DNA of 64,000 nucleotides from Chryseobacterium sp. StRB126 (GTDB taxonomy: Bacteria; Bacteroidota; Bacteroidia; Flavobacteriales; Weeksellaceae), in contig NZ_AP014624.1 of NCBI RefSeq assembly GCF_000829375.1, positions 4,154,001-4,218,000 of the forward strand, written 5' to 3'. A model generated the notes under the pieces. The model saw only the letters and a program-made list of their open reading frames with translations. It was not told the DNA's origin and searched no databases. This document shows, piece by piece, positions 60,434 to 64,000 of this stretch. Made by a program: the position numbers and the translations under genes. Positions within the stretch are counted from its first letter, which is position 1. Every line of letters starts with the position of its first letter.

Positions 60434-60994
60434 TTAATTCTTTTCTATTTCTCTCCACAAAGGTTTTTGATCCAATACTTTTGCATGAATCGGGCAGGTT
60501 TCATGATGGGCTCCCTTCAGATAACCGGTGCTCATCAAAAACTCATTCACAATCTCACCACCTGTAAATTTGAAGGTTTTTTTGAACAATTTCATCCATT
60601 CCGCTAATGGTTTAGGATGATGATGCTCTATCCATTTTTCAAAAGAACCGAAATCTTTTTGCAGCTCAATGATTGTTTTTGCATTTTCAATAGCTGCATT
60701 CACCTTGAGTTTATTTCGGATAATCCCACTGTCACTTAAAAGTCTTTCACGGTCTTCTTCTGTGTAAGCTGCTATTTTTTTAATGTCAAAGTTATCATAA
60801 GCTTTTCTGAAACTTTCTTCTTTCTTTAAAACGGTTTCCCAACTTAAACCGGCCTGATTGATCTCCAGAATAAGCCTTCCAAACAGTTCATTATCATCAT
60901 GAATCGGAAACCCATAATAGTGATCATGATAGTTTTTATGCAATTCTTTTCTGCTCTCAGGCTGCATTCCGTCTATGGCTAAGCAATAACTCAT
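60434..60994 (-). CDS. tag: DNA-3-methyladenine glycosylase I
   Basis: The 186-residue enzyme removes 3-methyladenine from DNA. Cys4, the 'NYHDHYYGFP' box with His23, and Glu44 in 'LILEINQAGLSWETVLKK' match the E. coli Tag zinc site and active-site pattern. The late 'GAHHETCPIH' supplies the other zinc ligands. It is a single gene with no operon partner; a 329-base spacer lies upstream. Confidence 0.93.
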   Translation of the reverse strand: MSYCLAIDGMQPESRKELHKNYHDHYYGFPIHDDNELFGRLILEINQAGLSWETVLKKEESFRKAYDNFDIKKIAAYTEEDRERLLSDSGIIRNKLKVNAAIENAKTIIELQKDFGSFEKWIEHHHPKPLAEWMKLFKKTFKFTGGEIVNEFLMSTGYLKGAHHETCPIHAKVLDQKPLWREIEKN

Positions 60995-61077
60995 TAAAGT
61001 ATCTGTTTTGGTTTAATGGGGTAAAGATAAGACAGGATTATGACAACTGTTAGTCAGTAGGATTTATTTTTTTGAGA

Positions 61078-61260
61078 AAGGAAGATGGAGGCTGGAAGAT
61101 GGAAGTTAAACAAATTTGAAATTACCTCTAAAAATCTATTTAATTAATAAACTGTTTTCCAAATTACCCGTAAAATCACAATTGAAGATGTGAAAATTTC
61201 CCTTCTCCGGAGGTGGCGAAAATTCAAAGAATTTTTGACGGGGTGGTTTACAACATTCCC
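61078..61260. repeat. Dispersed repeats in the spacer before the hydrolase gene
   Basis: GGAAGATGGAGGCTGGAAG (61080) belongs to the AGCTGGAAG family. At 61195-61250 CTCCGGAGGTGGCGAAAATT and GAATTTTTGACGGGGTGGTT match a common Bacteroidota dispersed repeat with an AATTC..GAATT dyad. The spacer 60995-61323 holds no gene. Confidence 0.55.
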
Positions 61261-61323
61261 CATAAAAAGCTCTTTCCAATACCTCAAAAATATTAACTAG
61301 ATTAGCAGCTCCAAATATTAGCC

Positions 61324-62229
61324 ATGAAATCACTTTTATTCCTTTTACTTTCCTCATACTTAATTGCTCAGGACATTTACTCGAAAGCGTATGGAAGCCA
61401 GCAGAATCCTGCTGTTGTTTTTGTTCATGGTGGTCCCAGCGGGAATGCTACTTTATTTGAAGGAACTACAGCTCAGAAACTGGCAGATAAAGGGTTTTAT
61501 GTAGTTGTATATGACAGACGTGGTGAAGGACGTTCCAAAGATGAAAATGCTACCATGACCTTCAAAGAAAGTTTTGAAGACCTGAATCAGCTTTACAACA
61601 CTTATCATATTAAAAAAGCACATATTCTTGCCCATAGTTTTGGAGGAGTGATAGGTACTTTGTTTACTAATCAGTTTCCGGAAAAGGTGCAGACCCTTAC
61701 CCTTGCAGGGGCATTATTCACCCAACAGGAAACCTACAATCATATTTTAAAACAAGCCAAAGAACATTTTAAAAATGATGTTGCTCAGCTACAAGAGATT
61801 TCCAAAATAGAAAATCTGGATAAAAATTCTGCTGCTTACCGAAAAAGATGCTACGAAATTGCCAGTAAACTTAATTTCTTTAACATGCCTCATCCTACTC
61901 CGGAAAGTAAAAACCTGAAAACGAAATATGAAGCTAGTGAATTCTATAGAAATAATATCAGAAACCATAACTCTCCTATTAAGTTCTACCAGAATGAACC
62001 TTTGAATAACCTTGACAATACATCCATTTTAAAAGAGATCAAAAGAAAGGGCATTCCTATTTTTGCGGTGTATGGAAAAAATGATGGAATATTCTCAGGA
62101 AGACAGCTTAACAGTCTCAAAAATATTGTCGGAGAGAAAAATTTTAATCTTATTGATAATTGTTCCCACTATTTATTTTTAGATCAGCAGGATGAATTTT
62201 TAAAATTTATTGAGCTAAAATTAAAATAA
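61324..62229 (+). CDS. Alpha/beta-hydrolase, proline-iminopeptidase-like, secreted
   Basis: The 301-residue protein begins with a short signal-like 'MKSLLFLLLSSYLIAQDI'. 'VVFVHGGPSGNATLFEG' is the oxyanion HGGP loop. 'YDRRGEGRS' and 'HILAHSFGGVIGT' hold the nucleophile Ser in A-x-S-x-G form (AHSFG rather than the usual GxSxG). 'DGIFSGRQL' and 'NCSHYLFLDQ' supply the Asp and His. It hydrolyses small esters or peptides; the substrate is unknown. Confidence 0.87.
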   Translation: MKSLLFLLLSSYLIAQDIYSKAYGSQQNPAVVFVHGGPSGNATLFEGTTAQKLADKGFYVVVYDRRGEGRSKDENATMTFKESFEDLNQLYNTYHIKKAHILAHSFGGVIGTLFTNQFPEKVQTLTLAGALFTQQETYNHILKQAKEHFKNDVAQLQEISKIENLDKNSAAYRKRCYEIASKLNFFNMPHPTPESKNLKTKYEASEFYRNNIRNHNSPIKFYQNEPLNNLDNTSILKEIKRKGIPIFAVYGKNDGIFSGRQLNSLKNIVGEKNFNLIDNCSHYLFLDQQDEFLKFIELKLK

Positions 62230-62233
62230 AGTG

Positions 62234-62241
62234 TAGTTTTG
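62234..62241 (+). promoter_or_regulatory. Bacteroidota -7 box very close to a start
   Basis: TAGTTTTG fits TAnnTTTG but lies only 5 bases before ATG 62247. So that ATG would be near the transcription start, and a later ATG (62295) is possible. Confidence 0.4.
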
Positions 62242-62246
62242 TAGGA

Positions 62247-62624
62247 ATGTCAGACACCAGAATCCATATCAGGACATATAAAGCAATCATTACGATGCTT
62301 ATACTGGTGTTTTCATTATCGCCATGCTCTGTGAAGAGAGATGTTCTTGATATTTTTGACATTCAATACATCAGCGGTTTAAATAAAGTAAAAACAACAT
62401 CCGGACTTTCTTTAAACTGTGATATATCTTCTACTTCCTCTAAGATTCCCATTTCCAAAACCTATGCTAGGATTAAGCAAAAAGGATCTTTTCTGAATTT
62501 TAATGTAAGTTCAAAAAATACAGGGGAAGAAAATCTTAATTTCAATACATACTCAGGCCGTACTACAGGAAACAGCCCGCCGAAGTATATTTTATTTAAA
62601 AGACTGAAATTAAATCTGGTTTAA
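62247..62624 (+). CDS. Small exported protein upstream of DoxX, unknown
   Basis: The 125-residue frame has a hydrophobic segment 'AIITMLILVFSLSPCSVKRD' ending in a Cys, possibly an atypical lipobox or membrane helix. The start at ATG 62247 is uncertain, ATG 62295 being an alternative. The rest ('SGLNKVKTTSGLSLNC') resembles small proteins I recall from Bacteroidota gene sets. It starts 17 bases after the hydrolase stop, and 51 bases separate it from the DoxX gene, so an operon is possible. Confidence 0.6.
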   Translation: MSDTRIHIRTYKAIITMLILVFSLSPCSVKRDVLDIFDIQYISGLNKVKTTSGLSLNCDISSTSSKIPISKTYARIKQKGSFLNFNVSSKNTGEENLNFNTYSGRTTGNSPPKYILFKRLKLNLV

Positions 62625-62675
62625 AACTTTTTAATCCAGAACAATCAGTTTTTTACAATACACAATATAACTTCA

Positions 62676-63689
62676 ATGAAACATACTACAAACAGCCAGT
62701 CTTATGATCTGGCCGGATTATATACTTTATCCCTTCGAATGGTGATCGGATGGACTTACTTTTCAGCCTTCTGGCGCAGACTTATCCTTGAAAACAAGCT
62801 TATTCCTGATGAAAAAGGATACATCGGTGAAAAATTCAACCATTTTTTACCCAATGCTTTAGGCATTAAACCCATTATAGAATATCTGGTTACACATCCG
62901 GATGCTTTGCAGAGGTCCATGATGATTTTTACGATTATTGAAGCCATCGTAGGATTATTTATCATTCTTGGGCTCTTTACCCGTCTAATGAGCATAGGAA
63001 TTTTTAGTCTTGCTCTGGGTATTCTTCTAGGTTCAGGCTGGTTGGGAACAACCTGTTTAGATGAATGGCAAATTGGTGTTCTGGGAGTTGCAGGAGGTTT
63101 CGTCTTGTTTCTTTCAGGAAGTGGCTCCTATTCTCTGGATAGTTATTTGATAAAGAAAGATAAAGCTTTTACCCGATCAAAATGGTTTCAGTGGCTGGGT
63201 TCCGGAATGCTGCCTATTTCCCGGCCAAAGGTTTTTGTACTCGCAGGTTCTCTCTTAATTTTTGGGCTTACTCTTTATACCAATCAATATTTCCATGGTG
63301 GTGTTTGGGGAACGCTGCATAACAAGTCTGTAAAACCTAAGCTTGAAATTTCCAATATTTCCCTTAATAATTTGGATTTAAAATTTGAGGTTTACAGAAC
63401 AGAAGGAGCTGATGTATATGGTTCTTTCCTCATAGGGATTCATATTCTGGATAAAAACGGAAATATTTTAAAAGAAATCGATCATAAGGAGCTTTCAAAA
63501 TTTTCCAAAGACCATATTCAAAATCATTATGTAGCCAAAGTGAAACCTGGAAAACACAGTCTTGTTATTCCATTGGGAGCTAAAGCAGATCTTAATATTA
63601 AGATTGATGATATTCTTCAAAAAGACGCGGTTCATACTTTAAAACTGATTGACATCAGCGGGATTGAATGGACGGGAAGCATAAAGTAG
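62676..63689 (+). CDS. DoxD-DoxA fusion protein (TQO-like)
   Basis: The 337-residue protein has an N-terminal four-helix DoxD-type domain ('LYTLSLRMVIGWTYFSAFWRR', 'LFIILGLFTRLMSIGIFSLAL'), then another membrane helix near 185-205. The soluble C-terminal domain ('VWGTLHNKSVKPKLEISNIS', 'HSLVIPLGAKADLNIKI') matches DoxA. In Acidianus the two are separate subunits of thiosulfate:quinone oxidoreductase. Here they are fused. The activity in this organism is unproven; no sulfur-oxidation genes are nearby. Confidence 0.88.
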   Translation: MKHTTNSQSYDLAGLYTLSLRMVIGWTYFSAFWRRLILENKLIPDEKGYIGEKFNHFLPNALGIKPIIEYLVTHPDALQRSMMIFTIIEAIVGLFIILGLFTRLMSIGIFSLALGILLGSGWLGTTCLDEWQIGVLGVAGGFVLFLSGSGSYSLDSYLIKKDKAFTRSKWFQWLGSGMLPISRPKVFVLAGSLLIFGLTLYTNQYFHGGVWGTLHNKSVKPKLEISNISLNNLDLKFEVYRTEGADVYGSFLIGIHILDKNGNILKEIDHKELSKFSKDHIQNHYVAKVKPGKHSLVIPLGAKADLNIKIDDILQKDAVHTLKLIDISGIEWTGSIK

Positions 63690-63802
63690 GTGCATAAGAT
63701 TAGAAATGATTCGGGGGAACGTGATACGGGGATCGTGTTATTAGTTTATGGAGCTTCAAATCTGTTTTTTAGTCTTTCAAACAGGATATTTTGAATGTTT
63801 TT

Positions 63803-63907
63803 AGATTTTGGCTAAAGCCAGATGAATAGATTTTATAATGAGAGCGGGCTAAAGCCCGCTCCTTTTGATATTGATATTCGCAAGAATAATAGCTGTTTAG
63901 CAATATG
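63803..63907. repeat. REP-like element, complete copy
   Basis: TGGCTAAAGCCA and GCGGGCTAAAGCCCGC occur as in the copy at 39548. They are followed by a tail TTGATATTGATATTCGCAAG..AATAGCTGTTTAGCAA that matches the copy at 49021. Confidence 0.7.
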
Positions 63908-63929
63908 ATCTCTGATCTGATATCTAAAA

Positions 63930-64000
63930 CTATTTCTTCTCTACAATCACCTCATACGTACAAGAGCTGTCCGGATCAAGTTTCAGAATTTTCATTTCAA
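63930..64000 (-). CDS. 3' end of a minus-strand gene, unknown
   Basis: A frame runs in from the right edge and ends at TAG (63930-63932). The visible C-terminus is about 22 residues and ends 'SSCTYEVIVEKK'. Too little is present to assign a family. It is open over the full 71 bases, and a gene is likely because the stretch follows the repeat and has Bacteroidota-like codon use. Confidence 0.45.
   Translation of the reverse strand, partial: EMKILKLDPDSSCTYEVIVEKK

Noticed and set aside
1..64000. tRNA or rRNA genes, phage integrase, or insertion-sequence transposase
   Set aside because: None was seen on either strand by eye; a dedicated search could still find a tRNA.

Overview
The window reads as a chromosomal segment of a low-GC member of the Flavobacteriia, most likely Chryseobacterium or a close relative. 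The evidence is many secreted proteins and lipoproteins of Bacteroidota type, TonB/plug chemistry, WG and MORN-like repeat proteins, a DoxD-DoxA fusion, and promoters with the Bacteroidota -7 box TAnnTTTG in front of several genes. No rRNA, tRNA, CRISPR array, transposase or prophage was found.

Layout: 1-5226 is the 3' part of a class I lanthipeptide operon: a LanB dehydratase cut by the window edge, a LanC-like protein and a C39-peptidase ABC exporter. It ends at a terminator. 5469-8662 is a tight three-gene cassette: a membrane protein, a GTPase-like P-loop protein and a coiled-coil protein with a C-terminal anchor. I cannot assign it to a named system. 8747-21743 is rich in exported proteins, including a 2043-residue alpha-2-macroglobulin with an embedded TonB-plug-like segment. 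22013-32565 is mixed metabolism and regulation: a serine hydrolase, an XRE regulator, a CPBP protease, a LysE exporter, AraC plus a siderophore-interacting reductase, a quinone reductase operon, a Crp-type regulator and aminopeptidase P. 33079-34286 holds small genes and a decayed topoisomerase IB.

34287-45816 is a complete urea-use locus, read leftwards: ureA, ureB, ureC, an outer-membrane beta-barrel gene, ureE, ureF, ureG, ureD, a UreH-like permease, a urea transporter and a His-rich TonB-dependent receptor, with an AraC regulator at the far end. The genes could together bring urea and nickel across both membranes and assemble urease. 46753-63689 is mostly housekeeping and envelope genes: P5C dehydrogenase, small lipoproteins, a TPR-AraC regulator, a thioredoxin-like protein, a tail-fibre-like surface protein, FabH, CorA, patatin, an HxlR/oxidoreductase pair, Tag glycosylase and DoxX/DoxA. 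A second CDS is cut at the right edge.

The intergenic space is unusual. Several dispersed repeat families recur: purine-rich AGCTGGAAG runs, GCGGGCTAAAGCCCGC palindromes, a 160-bp element with inverted ends inside the urease operon, an ACTCTAAT array and a 7-bp TTTTATC array beside a promoter. Functions come from visible motifs and family knowledge. No database search was possible.
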